A stretch of DNA of 64,000 bases from Salipiger pentaromativorans (GTDB taxonomy: Bacteria; Pseudomonadota; Alphaproteobacteria; Rhodobacterales; Rhodobacteraceae). The notes beneath the pieces were generated by a model, which saw only the letters and a list, made by a program, of their open reading frames with translations, was not told where the DNA came from and did not search any database. How positions within the stretch are numbered: the stretch's first letter is position 1; each line of letters begins with the position of its first letter. Below are positions 8,186 through 16,777 of the stretch, in pieces. The DNA is taken from the NCBI RefSeq assembly GCF_024721115.1, contig NZ_JAMDHK010000002.1, positions 372,001 through 436,000 of the forward strand. The letters are read 5' to 3'. The translations under genes and the position numbers were made by a program.

Positions 8186-9247
8186 ATGCCCCGTGCCAAG
8201 CGTTCTGGAATGATTGAAGAAACCTGTAATCTGGACGAGGTGGGAATGCCGGTGCCGCGCCATGCCGTCGATGGGGGCCAGCAGGCCAAACCCCGCCGTT
8301 TCGTCTTTGTCCTGCTGCCCGAATTCACCCTTCTGAGCTTTGCCGCCGCCCTCGAGGCGCTGCGCATCGCCAACCGCATGGCGGACGAGCCGCTCTATTC
8401 CTGGCTGCTCACCGGCGATGGCGGCGGTATGATCCGCTGTTCGGCGGGCACCGAGTTCAAGCTCGACGGCGATCTGCCCGAGCTGACGCGCGACGATGTG
8501 GTGCTGGTCTGCGGCGGCATCGACGTGGCGGGCGCCACCACCAAACGGCTGCTGAACTGGCTGCGGCGCGAGGCCCGGCGCGGGCTGATGATGGGCGGGC
8601 TCTGCACCGCGAGCTGGACGCTGGCGGAGGCCGGGCTGCTCGACGGCAAGCGCGCCACGATCCACTGGGAGAACCAGGACAGTTTCGAGGAAGAGTTCAC
8701 CGAGGTCACGCTGACCAAGTCGGTCTTCGTGATCGACGGCAACCGGCTGTCGACCGCCGGCGGCACCGCCTCCATCGACCTGATGCTGAAGCTCATCGCC
8801 GACGATCACGGCGAGGAGCTGGCCAATGCGGTGGCCGACCAGCTCATCTATTCCTCGATCCGTACCGACCAGGACACGCAGCGGCTGTCGACTCCCACCC
8901 GCATCGGCGTGCGCCACCCTAAGCTGGCGCAGGTCATCAAGATGATGGAGGGCAATATCGAAGAGCCGATCTCTCCCGCGCTGCTGGCCAAGGAGGTGGG
9001 CATGTCCACCCGCCAGTTGGAACGGCTGTTCCGCCGCTATCTCAACCGCTCGCCCAAGCGCTATTACATGGAGCTGCGGCTGCAGAAGGCGCGCAACCTG
9101 CTGATGCAGACCGACATGAGCGTGATCAACGTGGCGCTGGCCTGCGGCTTTGCCAGCCCCTCGCATTTCTCCAAATGCTACCGGGCGCATTACCAGACCA
9201 CGCCCTATCGCGAGCGTGGGTCTCAGGCCGGGAAAGCGCCGGTCTGA
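8186..9247 (+). CDS. GlxA-family transcriptional regulator (DJ-1/PfpI + AraC)
   Basis: This 353-aa regulator has an N-terminal DJ-1/PfpI amidotransferase-like domain (about 35-200; RFVFVLLPEFTLLSFAAALEALR, GGLCTASWTLAEAGLLDGK with a Cys in the nucleophile-elbow position) and a C-terminal AraC double helix-turn-helix (about 240-335; LAKEVGMSTRQLERLFRRYL, ALACGFASPSHFSKCYR). This architecture is shared by GbdR and CdhR, which sense betaine and carnitine breakdown, but the effector here is unknown. The gene is divergent from DAHP synthase with a 141-base gap. An internal ATG at 8210 is an alternative start. Confidence 0.88.
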   Translation: MPRAKRSGMIEETCNLDEVGMPVPRHAVDGGQQAKPRRFVFVLLPEFTLLSFAAALEALRIANRMADEPLYSWLLTGDGGGMIRCSAGTEFKLDGDLPELTRDDVVLVCGGIDVAGATTKRLLNWLRREARRGLMMGGLCTASWTLAEAGLLDGKRATIHWENQDSFEEEFTEVTLTKSVFVIDGNRLSTAGGTASIDLMLKLIADDHGEELANAVADQLIYSSIRTDQDTQRLSTPTRIGVRHPKLAQVIKMMEGNIEEPISPALLAKEVGMSTRQLERLFRRYLNRSPKRYYMELRLQKARNLLMQTDMSVINVALACGFASPSHFSKCYRAHYQTTPYRERGSQAGKAPV

Positions 9248-9253
9248 GGCGCC

Positions 9254-9673
9254 TCAGAACAGCGCGTTGAGTTTGGCGAAATTGGTGTTGAAGCGGAAAT
9301 GCACCGCGACGAAGCTGTCGCCGCGATCCTGCATCAGCACATAGGCATAGCCGTATTTCAGCCCGGTCCAATAGGCGATCAGCTCCTGCGACCAGCCGTT
9401 TTCAAGCTCCTGGCGGCGCACCAAAGCGACGTCTTTGAAGTCCTCGGGATAGGCCTGGCGGACCTGCACCTCGAAACTGGCGATCTGCTCTTTTGTCATC
9501 TCGCCGTTGCCGCCGAAGACCGCCATCAAGTCGCCCATCCGGCGGGCTTTCATCAGCCCGTCGAGCGTGGCGCGCATCGCTTCATAGGAGACGAACACAC
9601 CATCCTGCGCGCGGGCGGGCGTGGCCGCCGCAAAAAGGCTCAGCGCAAAAAGCGCCACTGAAATAAATCTCAT
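9254..9673 (-). CDS. Small exported protein of unknown function
   Basis: This 139-aa protein has a clear signal peptide (MRFISVALFALSLFAAATPARA, cleavage near residue 22). The mature part is about 115 residues with LDGLMKARRMGDLMAVFGG, FEVQVRQAYPEDF and a C-terminal FVAVHFRFNTNF. No cysteines, membrane segments or enzyme motif can be seen, and I do not recognise the family. GAGGA lies 8 bases before the ATG, which is why I prefer this start over one 13 codons upstream. It is convergent with the GlxA regulator, and 68 bases separate it from the end of the sugar dehydrogenase gene, which lies upstream on the same strand, so the two may be co-transcribed. Confidence 0.7.
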   Translation of the reverse strand: MRFISVALFALSLFAAATPARAQDGVFVSYEAMRATLDGLMKARRMGDLMAVFGGNGEMTKEQIASFEVQVRQAYPEDFKDVALVRRQELENGWSQELIAYWTGLKYGYAYVLMQDRGDSFVAVHFRFNTNFAKLNALF

Positions 9674-9740
9674 AAAATCGGTCCTCTGGCCGCGTATCAA
9701 TATGCGCAACATGGCATGCGACCGGCCGGACCGCCACCCT

Positions 9741-10829
9741 TCAGGGCAGCGCCGCGCGGTAGAGCGTCCCGTTGATTTCGCTCAGAAACCAGAGCGCGCC
9801 GTCCGGCCCCTGATCGACATCGCGCACCCGCAGCGTCGCTTCGGATTCGAGCTGTTCCACCTCGCGCAGCGGGTTGCCCGAAAGCCGCGCGATGTAGTTG
9901 AACTTGAGCGAACCCACCAGTGCGTCGCCCTCCCAGGCGCCACCGTCGAGAAACACCATGCCCGAAGGCGCAATCGACGGATCCCAGTAGAACACCGGCT
10001 GCTCCATGCCGGGTTTCGCGTTGCCTTCGCCGATCTTGGCGCCCGAGTAATGCTGGCCATAGGAAATCACCGGCCAGCCGTAATTGGCGCCCTTCTCGAT
10101 CCGGTTCACCTCGTCGCCGCCCTGCGCGCCATGTTCCACCACCCAAAGCCGGCCCCGCCCGTCCAGCGCCGCGCCCTGCGGGTTGCGGTGGCCGTAAGAC
10201 CAGATCTCGGGCGCGGCCCCGGCCTGGCCCACAAACGGGTTGTCGGCGGGCACCGAGCCGTCGCGCGCGATACGCACCACCGATCCGTTATGGCGCGACA
10301 GATCCTGCGCGGAGGGCCGGTCGCCGCGTTCGCCGATGGTGACAAAGAGAGAGCCATCGCGCGCCTCGACCAGCCGCGAACCGAAATGCCGCCCGCCGCT
10401 GGAGCCGGGCGTCATCTCGAAGATGGTCTCGGCATCCTCAAGCCGCGTGCCATCCGCCGAAAGCCGCGCCTTCAGCACCGCCGTGCCCGCGCCGCCGCGC
10501 TGCGGTTTGGAATAGGTCAGGAACAATTCACGGCTCTGCGCGAAATCGCGCGGCACCAGCAGATCCAGCAACCCACCCTGCCCGCGCGCCGCAACCTCCG
10601 GCACCCCCGCGACCCGCTGCACCCCTTCGGTCGTGACCGCCAGAAGACGCCCGCCGCGTTCGGTGATCAGGATCGTGCCGTCAGGCAGGAAACCGAAGCT
10701 CCAGGGCGTATCGAGCCCTTGCACCACCGGGGTCACGGCAAGGCTGCCGAGACGGCTCGGGATGTCCTGTGCCAGAGCGGTTGCGGCGGGGAGCGTGGCA
10801 AGCAGCACGGCGAAAAGGCGTTTGATCAT
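9741..10829 (-). CDS. PQQ-dependent aldose sugar dehydrogenase-like protein (GSDH/YliI family)
   Basis: This 362-aa periplasmic beta-propeller protein starts with a signal peptide (MIKRLFAVLLATLPAATALAQ). Family motifs are visible: LDTPWSFGFLPDGTILITERGG, YSYGHRNPQG-type WSYGHRNPQGAALD, LWVVEHGAQGGDEVN, GANYGWPVISYGQHY and PSIAPSGMVF. The family oxidises aldoses with PQQ as cofactor. GGAGG sits 7 bases before the ATG. No PQQ synthesis genes are in the window, so the cofactor would have to come from elsewhere or be taken up. Confidence 0.87.
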   Translation of the reverse strand: MIKRLFAVLLATLPAATALAQDIPSRLGSLAVTPVVQGLDTPWSFGFLPDGTILITERGGRLLAVTTEGVQRVAGVPEVAARGQGGLLDLLVPRDFAQSRELFLTYSKPQRGGAGTAVLKARLSADGTRLEDAETIFEMTPGSSGGRHFGSRLVEARDGSLFVTIGERGDRPSAQDLSRHNGSVVRIARDGSVPADNPFVGQAGAAPEIWSYGHRNPQGAALDGRGRLWVVEHGAQGGDEVNRIEKGANYGWPVISYGQHYSGAKIGEGNAKPGMEQPVFYWDPSIAPSGMVFLDGGAWEGDALVGSLKFNYIARLSGNPLREVEQLESEATLRVRDVDQGPDGALWFLSEINGTLYRAALP

Positions 10830-10983
10830 CGGCACATCCTCCTGCCTGCCGATATGGGGCCCATGTCGCGGGGGACAAGCCCGCGCGACCGTGCGGCAGC
10901 CCCGGTCATGGGCTCTTTTCTTTTGCCGGACCCAAGCATAGGCTCGCCGCAGGACAATGCGATCCAGTAAGGGAGAACCTGTT

Positions 10984-12171
10984 ATGAAAAAGTGGCTTCT
11001 GGCATCCGCCGCCACCACGCTGCTTGCCGCCGGTGCGGCCCAGGCCGAAGACGCCAAGATCGGCGTCATCCTCGGCTTCACCGGCCCCATCGAATCCCTG
11101 ACCCCGGCCATGGCCGACAGCGCCGAGCTGGCGATGAAAGAGGTCAATGACAGCGGCAAGTTCCTTGAGGGCGTCACCCTGACCCCGATCCGCGCCGACA
11201 GCACCTGCGTCGATGCCGCCGCCGCCACCGCCGCCGCCGAGCGTCTGATCACCACCGACGGCATCACCGCCATTATGGGCGCCGACTGCTCGGGCGTGAC
11301 CGGCGCGATCCTGTCCAATGTCGCGGTGCCGAATGGCGTGCCGATGGTGTCGCCCTCGGCCACCTCTCCGGCGCTTTCGACCGCCGAGGATAACGGCCTG
11401 TTCTTCCGCACCTCGCCGTCCGACGCGCGTCAGGGCGAGGTTCTGGCCGGCATCCTGGGCGAGCGCGGTATCTCGTCTGTCGCCGTGACCTACACCAACA
11501 ACGATTACGGCAAGGGCTTTGCCGACAGCTTTGCCGCGGCCTTCGAGGCGGCGGGCGGCACGATCACCCTCACCGCGCCGCATGAGGACGGCAAGGGCGA
11601 CTATTCCGCCGAAATCGGCGCGCTGGCCTCGGCCGGCGGCGACGCGCTGGTGGTGCTGGGCTATTCCGACCAGGGCGGCAAGGGCATGATCCAGGCGGCG
11701 CTCGACACCGGCGCCTTCGACGTCTTCGCCCTGGGTGACGGCATGTATGCCGACGCGCTGCTGGCGGATCTGGGCACCGCGCTCGACGGCAGCTTCGGCT
11801 CGGTGCCCTGGGCACAGGGCGACGGGGCCGAGACCTTCATGAAACTGGCGGAAGAAGCCGGAATCAATAGCGAAGGCGCCTATACTCGCGAAAGCTATGA
11901 CGCGGCGGCGCTGATCGCGCTGGCGATGATGAAGGGCGGCGAGTCCTCCTCGGCGGCGGTTGCGGCAAATCTCCTCGATGTGGCCAACGCGCCGGGCGAG
12001 CCGATCCTGCCGGGCGAGCTGGGCAAGGCGCTGGAGATCCTCGCCGCCGGGGGCGATGTCGATTACGTCGGCGCCACCAATGTCGAGCTGGTCGGCCCCG
12101 GCGAGGCCGCCGGCACCTACCGCTACTACGAGATCAAGGACGGCAAGTTCGAGACCGTCTCGGTCGAGTAA
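10984..12171 (+). CDS. livK: Branched-chain amino-acid-type ABC transporter, substrate-binding protein
   Basis: This 395-aa periplasmic binding protein (Peripla_BP_6) has a signal peptide MKKWLLASAATTLLAAGAAQA, then IGVILGFTGPIESL and the typical lobe linker. Ligands in this family range from Leu/Ile/Val to aromatic acids and amides, so the substrate is open. GGGAG lies 8 bases before the ATG. It is the first gene of a six-gene operon (binding protein, two ATPases, a small exported protein, two permeases). A strong hairpin follows at once. Confidence 0.9.
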   Translation: MKKWLLASAATTLLAAGAAQAEDAKIGVILGFTGPIESLTPAMADSAELAMKEVNDSGKFLEGVTLTPIRADSTCVDAAAATAAAERLITTDGITAIMGADCSGVTGAILSNVAVPNGVPMVSPSATSPALSTAEDNGLFFRTSPSDARQGEVLAGILGERGISSVAVTYTNNDYGKGFADSFAAAFEAAGGTITLTAPHEDGKGDYSAEIGALASAGGDALVVLGYSDQGGKGMIQAALDTGAFDVFALGDGMYADALLADLGTALDGSFGSVPWAQGDGAETFMKLAEEAGINSEGAYTRESYDAAALIALAMMKGGESSSAAVAANLLDVANAPGEPILPGELGKALEILAAGGDVDYVGATNVELVGPGEAAGTYRYYEIKDGKFETVSVE

Positions 12172-12193
12172 GCGCCTGTCGCGCCTGAAAACG

Positions 12194-12222
12194 GCCAGCC
12201 CGGACCCCGCGTCCGGGCTGGC
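12194..12222 (+). promoter_or_regulatory. Intra-operon stem-loop between livK and livG
   Basis: GCCAGCCCGGAC pairs perfectly with GTCCGGGCTGGC over a 5-base loop, but no T-run follows. Such a hairpin after a binding-protein gene typically protects the upstream mRNA or partly stops transcription, giving more binding protein than membrane parts. Stem is seen; role is inferred. Confidence 0.6.
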
Positions 12223-12272
12223 TGCAACGACATGAAGCGCGCCGCAAAGGCGCCTCTGGGGATAGACACAAC

Positions 12273-13052
12273 GTGATCCGGGTCGAGAACCTTCACCGCC
12301 ATTTCGGCGGCTTCCGTGCCGTTGACGGCGCATCGCTTGAGATCGCCACCGGCTCGATCACCGGGCTTGTGGGGCCGAACGGCGCGGGCAAGACGACGCT
12401 GTTCAACGTGATCGCGGGTGCCCTGCCGCCGACCAGCGGACGCGTGATCATGGACGGAGAGGACATCACCGGACTGCCGCCACATGCCTTGTTTCACAAG
12501 GGGTTGCTGCGGACCTTTCAGATCGCGCATGAGTTTTCCTCGATGACCTGCCGCGAGAACCTGATGATGGTGCCGGGCGGTCAGGCGGGCGAGACGCTGT
12601 GGAACGCCTGGTTCGGACGCGGCCGGATCGCGCAGGAAGAGGCCGTACTTCTGAAGAAAGTCGACGAGGTTCTTGATTTCCTGACGATTTCCCATCTCAA
12701 GGACGAGAAGGCCGGGAACCTCTCCGGCGGGCAGAAGAAGCTGCTGGAACTGGGCCGCACGATGATGGTGGACGCCAAGATCGTGTTTCTCGACGAGGTC
12801 GGCGCGGGGGTGAACCGCACGCTGCTGAACACCATTGCCGACACGATCCTGCGGCTGAACGCCGAGCGCGGCTATACCTTCTGCGTGATCGAACACGACA
12901 TGGATTTCATCGGCCGCATCTGCGACCCGGTCATCGTCATGGCCGAGGGCAAGAAGCTGGCCGAGGGCACGCTGGATCAGATCAAGGCCAATGACGCGGT
13001 GATCGAGGCCTATCTCGGCACTGGCCTCAAGAACAAGGAGGCGGTCGGATGA
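12273..13052 (+). CDS. livG: ABC transporter ATP-binding protein, LivG type
   Basis: This 259-aa ATPase of the liv transporter has Walker A GPNGAGKT near residues 35-42, signature LSGGQKKLLELGR, and Walker B IVFLDEVGAGV. Note the less usual Asp-Glu-Val-Gly in place of DEP. The C-terminal LivG tail (IVMAEGKKLAEGTLDQIK...VIEAYLG) is present. The start is a GTG with only a weak upstream site. It powers import together with LivF and the two permeases downstream. Confidence 0.9.
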   Translation: MIRVENLHRHFGGFRAVDGASLEIATGSITGLVGPNGAGKTTLFNVIAGALPPTSGRVIMDGEDITGLPPHALFHKGLLRTFQIAHEFSSMTCRENLMMVPGGQAGETLWNAWFGRGRIAQEEAVLLKKVDEVLDFLTISHLKDEKAGNLSGGQKKLLELGRTMMVDAKIVFLDEVGAGVNRTLLNTIADTILRLNAERGYTFCVIEHDMDFIGRICDPVIVMAEGKKLAEGTLDQIKANDAVIEAYLGTGLKNKEAVG

Positions 13053-13100
13053 GCCCCGCCCTTGCCAAAGCGCCGCGCGGGCGGATCCGCCGCGCCGTTT

Positions 13101-13123
13101 GCGTATTTGTGAAAGAGAAGAAG
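13101..13123 (+). repeat. Dispersed GCGTATTT repeat, copy 1
   Basis: GCGTATTTGTGAAAGAGAAG plus AAG lies just upstream of livF. A nearly identical copy follows livF at 13987, and related copies occur at 41514, 48433 and 51780. Confidence 0.6.
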
Positions 13124-13137
13124 ATGCGGGGGCGGAG

Positions 13138-13965
13138 ATGAGCGGCGGCGACGGCTATGGCGACCGGGGGAACCGGGATCTCAGCATCGCCAACGCCGGG
13201 GGCATGGGAGAGGACTCGCCGGTGCACGAAGGCGGGCACGCCTTTGTCGCGCCGGGCGGGCCGTTCCTGATCGGCGAGGCGATGACCGGCGGCTACGGGC
13301 GCGGCGCGGATATTCTGCACGGCTGCACCATCGCGGTGGAGCGCGGCGAGATCGCGGTGATCGTGGGGCCGAACGGCGCGGGCAAGTCGACCGCGATGAA
13401 GGCGGTCTTCGGCATGCTCAATCTGCGCGAGGGCGCGGTGCGGCTCGACGGCGAGGACATCACCGGGCTGAGCCCGCAGGCGCGGGTGCGCAAGGGCATG
13501 GGCTTTGTCCCGCAGACCCACAATATCTTTGCCTCCATGAGTGTGGAGGAGAACCTCGAGATGGGCGCCTTTATACGGCGCGACGATTTCCGGGACACGA
13601 TGGCGCAGGTCTATGACCTGTTTCCGATCCTCAAGGAAAAGCGCCGCCAGGCGGCGGGCGAGCTGTCGGGCGGGCAGCGCCAGCAGGTCGCCGTGGGCCG
13701 GGCGCTGATGACCCGGCCCAAGGTGCTGATGCTCGACGAGCCGACGGCGGGCGTGTCGCCCATCGTGATGGATGAATTGTTCGACCGGATCATCGAGGTG
13801 GCGCGCACCGGGCTGCCGGTGCTGATGGTGGAACAGAACGCGCGGCAGGCGCTGGCGATCGCCGACAAGGGCTATGTGCTGGTGCAGGGGCGCAATGCGC
13901 ATACCGGGACCGGCAAGGGGCTCCTGGCCGATGACGAGGTCCGGCGCAGTTTCCTGGGCGGCTGA
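13138..13965 (+). CDS. livF: ABC transporter ATP-binding protein, LivF type
   Basis: This 275-aa second ATPase of the liv system has Walker A GPNGAGKS, signature LSGGQRQQVAVGRAL, Walker B VLMLDEPTAGVSP and the switch sequence VLMVEQN. It carries an unusual N-terminal stretch of about 48 residues before the ATPase fold (rich in Gly, Asp and His), so it is longer than the usual 235-245 aa. The ATG at 13138 has GGGGGCGGAG immediately upstream; a start nearer the core fold is possible. Two direct copies of the dispersed repeat flank the gene. Confidence 0.88.
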   Translation: MSGGDGYGDRGNRDLSIANAGGMGEDSPVHEGGHAFVAPGGPFLIGEAMTGGYGRGADILHGCTIAVERGEIAVIVGPNGAGKSTAMKAVFGMLNLREGAVRLDGEDITGLSPQARVRKGMGFVPQTHNIFASMSVEENLEMGAFIRRDDFRDTMAQVYDLFPILKEKRRQAAGELSGGQRQQVAVGRALMTRPKVLMLDEPTAGVSPIVMDELFDRIIEVARTGLPVLMVEQNARQALAIADKGYVLVQGRNAHTGTGKGLLADDEVRRSFLGG

Positions 13966-13969
13966 GCGC

Positions 13970-14350
13970 GTGGAGGGGCGGGGTTTGCGTATTTTGAAAG
14001 AGAAGAAGGGGCTTGGGGCGGTGCTTTTGAGCTGCGGTCTGGCAGGGCCGGCGGCGGCGCAGGAGATGCGTTGCGTAGCCGAAGAGCAATGCCGGGGCGA
14101 TGCCGAGGCCATGTGCGCCCCCTCGGAGCTGAGCATCGACATCGCGCGCAACGGCGCGGCGGCGGCACGGCTCTGGATCGACCTTCAGGGCCCCTATCCG
14201 GCGGCACTGGAGCGGCGGGAGGACGGGATGCGGCTGGTGCTCGACGCTTTCGGCGGCGGCTATGAGATGGAGATCGGTGCGGACGGCGCCTTTGTCTATC
14301 GCGGCAACCGGGGCAAGCGCTATCTGGGAACCTGTGAGGGAGCGCTCTGA
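13970..14350 (+). CDS. Small exported protein inside the liv operon
   Basis: This is a protein of up to 126 aa with a positively charged N-terminus and hydrophobic stretch ending in AGPAAAQ, a likely signal peptide, then MRCVAEEQC...MCAPSELSIDIARNG and a C-terminal GNRGKRYLGTCEGAL. Four cysteines could form two disulfides. Its TGA overlaps the livH ATG, so it is translated as part of the operon. The start is unclear: GTG at 13970, TTG at 13985 or TTG at 13994. The N-terminal codons (RILKEKKG) coincide with a copy of the dispersed repeat. Family not recognised; a role in the transporter is only suggested by position. Confidence 0.65.
   Translation: MEGRGLRILKEKKGLGAVLLSCGLAGPAAAQEMRCVAEEQCRGDAEAMCAPSELSIDIARNGAAAARLWIDLQGPYPAALERREDGMRLVLDAFGGGYEMEIGADGAFVYRGNRGKRYLGTCEGAL
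13987..14008 (+). repeat. Dispersed GCGTATTT repeat, copy 2 (within coding sequence)
   Basis: GCGTATTTTGAAAGAGAAG followed by AAG matches copy 1 with a one-base shortening. It is read in frame as part of the N-terminus of the small exported protein. Confidence 0.6.
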
Positions 14351-15360
14351 TGGAGATCCTCAACGCGCTTGTGGCGCTGTCCAATTTCGTGCTGATCCCC
14401 GCCATCGCCTATGGCAGCCAGCTCGCGCTTGGCGCGCTGGGGGTGACGCTGATTTATGGCATCCTGCGGTTTTCCAACTTCGCCCATGGCGACACCATGG
14501 CCATCGGCACCATGGTGACGATCCTCGCCACCTGGGGCTTGCAGGCTTTGGGCGTGAGCCTCGGGCCGCTGCCCACCGCGCTGCTGGCGATCCCGGTGGG
14601 CATCGCCGGGGCGGCGCTGCTGGTGCTGGGCACCGACCGGCTGGTCTATCGCTTCTACCGCGAGCAGAAGGCCAAGCCGGTCATCCTGGTGATCGTTTCC
14701 ATGGGGGTGATGTTCATCTACAATGGCATCACCCGCTTCATCATCGGGCCGGACGACCAGAATTTCGCCGATGGCGAACGGTTTCTGATCACCGCGCGGG
14801 AGTTCAAGGAGATGACCGGGCTCAAGGAAGGGCTGGCGCTGAAGACCACCCAGGGGATCACCGTGATCACCGCCGTGCTGGTGGTGGCGCTGCTCTTCTG
14901 GTTCCTGAACCACACGCGCACCGGCAAGAGCATGCGCGCCTATTCCGACAATGAGGATCTGGCGCTGCTCTCGGGCATCAACCCCGAGCGGGTGGTCATG
15001 GTGACCTGGCTCATCGTCGCGGCGCTGGCCACCGTGGCGGGCACGCTTTACGGGCTCGACAAGAGCTTCAAGCCCTTCACCTATTTCCAGCTTCTGCTGC
15101 CGGTCTTTGCCAGCGCCGTGGTGGGCGGCATCGGCAGCCCGCTCGGCGCCATCGCCGGCGGGTTCGTCATCGCCTTTTCCGAGGTGGGCATCACCTATGC
15201 CTGGAAGAAGGTGCTGGTCTATCTGATGCCCGAGAGCCTGGAGCCCTCGGGGCTCGTGCAGCTTCTGTCCACCGATTACAAATTCGCCGTCAGTTTCGTG
15301 ATCCTGATCATCGTGCTGCTGTTCCGTCCCACGGGGCTTTTCAGGGGGCAATCCATATGA
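14350..15360 (+). CDS. livH: Branched-chain amino-acid-type ABC transporter permease LivH
   Basis: This 336-aa inner-membrane permease has about eight hydrophobic segments and LivH landmarks: GVTLIYGILRFSNFAHGD near the N-terminus, MRAYSDNEDLALLSGINPERV (cytoplasmic coupling loop), AGTLYGL, and VVGGIGSPLGAIAGG near the C-terminus. It overlaps the preceding stop by one base and the next gene by four (ATGA), showing translational coupling. Confidence 0.92.
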   Translation: MEILNALVALSNFVLIPAIAYGSQLALGALGVTLIYGILRFSNFAHGDTMAIGTMVTILATWGLQALGVSLGPLPTALLAIPVGIAGAALLVLGTDRLVYRFYREQKAKPVILVIVSMGVMFIYNGITRFIIGPDDQNFADGERFLITAREFKEMTGLKEGLALKTTQGITVITAVLVVALLFWFLNHTRTGKSMRAYSDNEDLALLSGINPERVVMVTWLIVAALATVAGTLYGLDKSFKPFTYFQLLLPVFASAVVGGIGSPLGAIAGGFVIAFSEVGITYAWKKVLVYLMPESLEPSGLVQLLSTDYKFAVSFVILIIVLLFRPTGLFRGQSI

Positions 15361-16646
15361 GAACCGCGGGGCTTTTCGCGCTGGTCGCGGCGCTGATCCT
15401 GGGAACGGGGTTCCTGCAAAGCTGGAACTCGGCGCTGATCATCCTGAACATGGGGCTGGTGAGCGCGATCATGGCGCTGGGGGTGAACCTGCAATGGGGG
15501 CTTGCCGGGCTCTTCAACGTCGGCGTCATGGGCTTTGTGGCCCTGGGCGGGCTGGCGGTGGTGCTGACCGCCGAGGCGCCGGTGCCCGAGGCCTGGGCGG
15601 CGGGCGGGCCACGCATCCTCGGCGCGCTGCTGCTGGGGGTGGCCACCATCGCGGCCTCCGCTCTTGCCTGGAAACGGCTGCCGCGCGGGCGGCGCGGCTG
15701 GGCGGTGGCGGCGCTGAGCATCGGCGGCTTCTTCCTCTACCGCGCGGTATTGGACCCGGCGGTGGACGCGGTGGAGGCGGTGAACCCCGCGGCAACCGGT
15801 TATCTCGGCGGGCTCGGCCTGCCGGTGCTGCTGGCCTGGCCGGTGGGCGGGCTCTTGGCGGCGGGCGTCGCCTGGCTCATTGGCAAGACCGCGCTGGGGC
15901 TGCGTTCGGATTATCTCGCCATCGCCACGCTGGGCATTGCCGAGATCATCATCGCGGTGATGAAGAACGAGGATTGGCTGGCGCGCGGCGTCAAGAACGT
16001 CATCGGCCTGCCGCGGCCCCTACCCTATGAGATCGACCTGCAAAACGATCCAGGCTTTGTGGAGCGCGCCGCCGGGCTGGGGCTCGACCCGACCACCGCC
16101 TCGACGCTTTACGTCAAGCTGGGCTATTCGCTGCTGTTCACCGCCGTGCTGGTGATCGTGCTGGTGCTGGCGCAGCTTGCGCTGAACTCGCCCTGGGGCC
16201 GGATGATGCGGGCGATCCGCGACAATGAGGAGGCCGCCGAGGCCATGGGCAAGGACGTGACCGCGCGGCATTTGCAGATCTTCATCCTCGGCTCGGTGCT
16301 CTGCGGCATGGCCGGCGCGATGATGACCACGCTGGACGGCCAGCTCACACCGTCGAGCTATCAGCCGCTGCGCTACACCTTCCTGATCTGGGTGATGGTG
16401 ATCGTCGGCGGCTCGGGCAACAATCTGGGCGCGGTGCTGGGCGGCTTCCTGATCTGGTTCCTCTGGGTGCAGGTGGAGCCCATGGGGCAATGGCTGATGG
16501 CGGCGGTGACGTCGGGCATGGCGGAGGGCTCCTGGCTCAAGGGGCACCTGCTGGACAGCGTGCAGCATATGCGCCTGCTGACCATGGGGGTGATCCTGCT
16601 GCTGGTGCTGCGCTTTGCCCCGCGCGGGCTTTTGCCCGAGCGCTGA
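15357..16646 (+). CDS. livM: Branched-chain amino-acid-type ABC transporter permease LivM
   Basis: This 429-aa permease pairs with LivH. Seen are GVNLQWGLAGLFNVGVMGFVALGG near residues 40-65, LRSDYLAIATLGIAEII, MMRAIRDNEEAAEAMGKDV (coupling loop) and VIVGGSGNNLGAVLGG. It is longer than the usual 320-360 aa because of an inserted hydrophobic and Arg-rich stretch at about residues 85-150. It is the last gene of the operon. Confidence 0.92.
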   Translation: MRTAGLFALVAALILGTGFLQSWNSALIILNMGLVSAIMALGVNLQWGLAGLFNVGVMGFVALGGLAVVLTAEAPVPEAWAAGGPRILGALLLGVATIAASALAWKRLPRGRRGWAVAALSIGGFFLYRAVLDPAVDAVEAVNPAATGYLGGLGLPVLLAWPVGGLLAAGVAWLIGKTALGLRSDYLAIATLGIAEIIIAVMKNEDWLARGVKNVIGLPRPLPYEIDLQNDPGFVERAAGLGLDPTTASTLYVKLGYSLLFTAVLVIVLVLAQLALNSPWGRMMRAIRDNEEAAEAMGKDVTARHLQIFILGSVLCGMAGAMMTTLDGQLTPSSYQPLRYTFLIWVMVIVGGSGNNLGAVLGGFLIWFLWVQVEPMGQWLMAAVTSGMAEGSWLKGHLLDSVQHMRLLTMGVILLLVLRFAPRGLLPER

Positions 16647-16727
16647 TAACCCTCTGTTAAACCCTTCGGTGCATGGTGGCGCCGGTTGCGGGTCTACCGG
16701 CGGCGGGCGGGTCATCACCTGCCCCGC

Positions 16728-16747
16728 CCGGTCCGGGCCCGGACCGG
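16728..16747. terminator. Perfect 20-base palindrome after the liv operon
   Basis: CCGGTCCGGG joined to CCCGGACCGG with no spacer. It lies 82 bases after livM and 31 before the next gene, so it may end the liv transcript or act as a protein site. There is no T-run. Confidence 0.45.
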
Positions 16748-16777
16748 CTTTGCGGGACATTTGGGAGGGATCGCGCG

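Noticed and set aside
9741-11411. Longer version of the sugar dehydrogenase frame extending into livK
   Set aside because: The extra 194 N-terminal codons are antisense to livK; the signal peptide and GGAGG fix the start at 10829.
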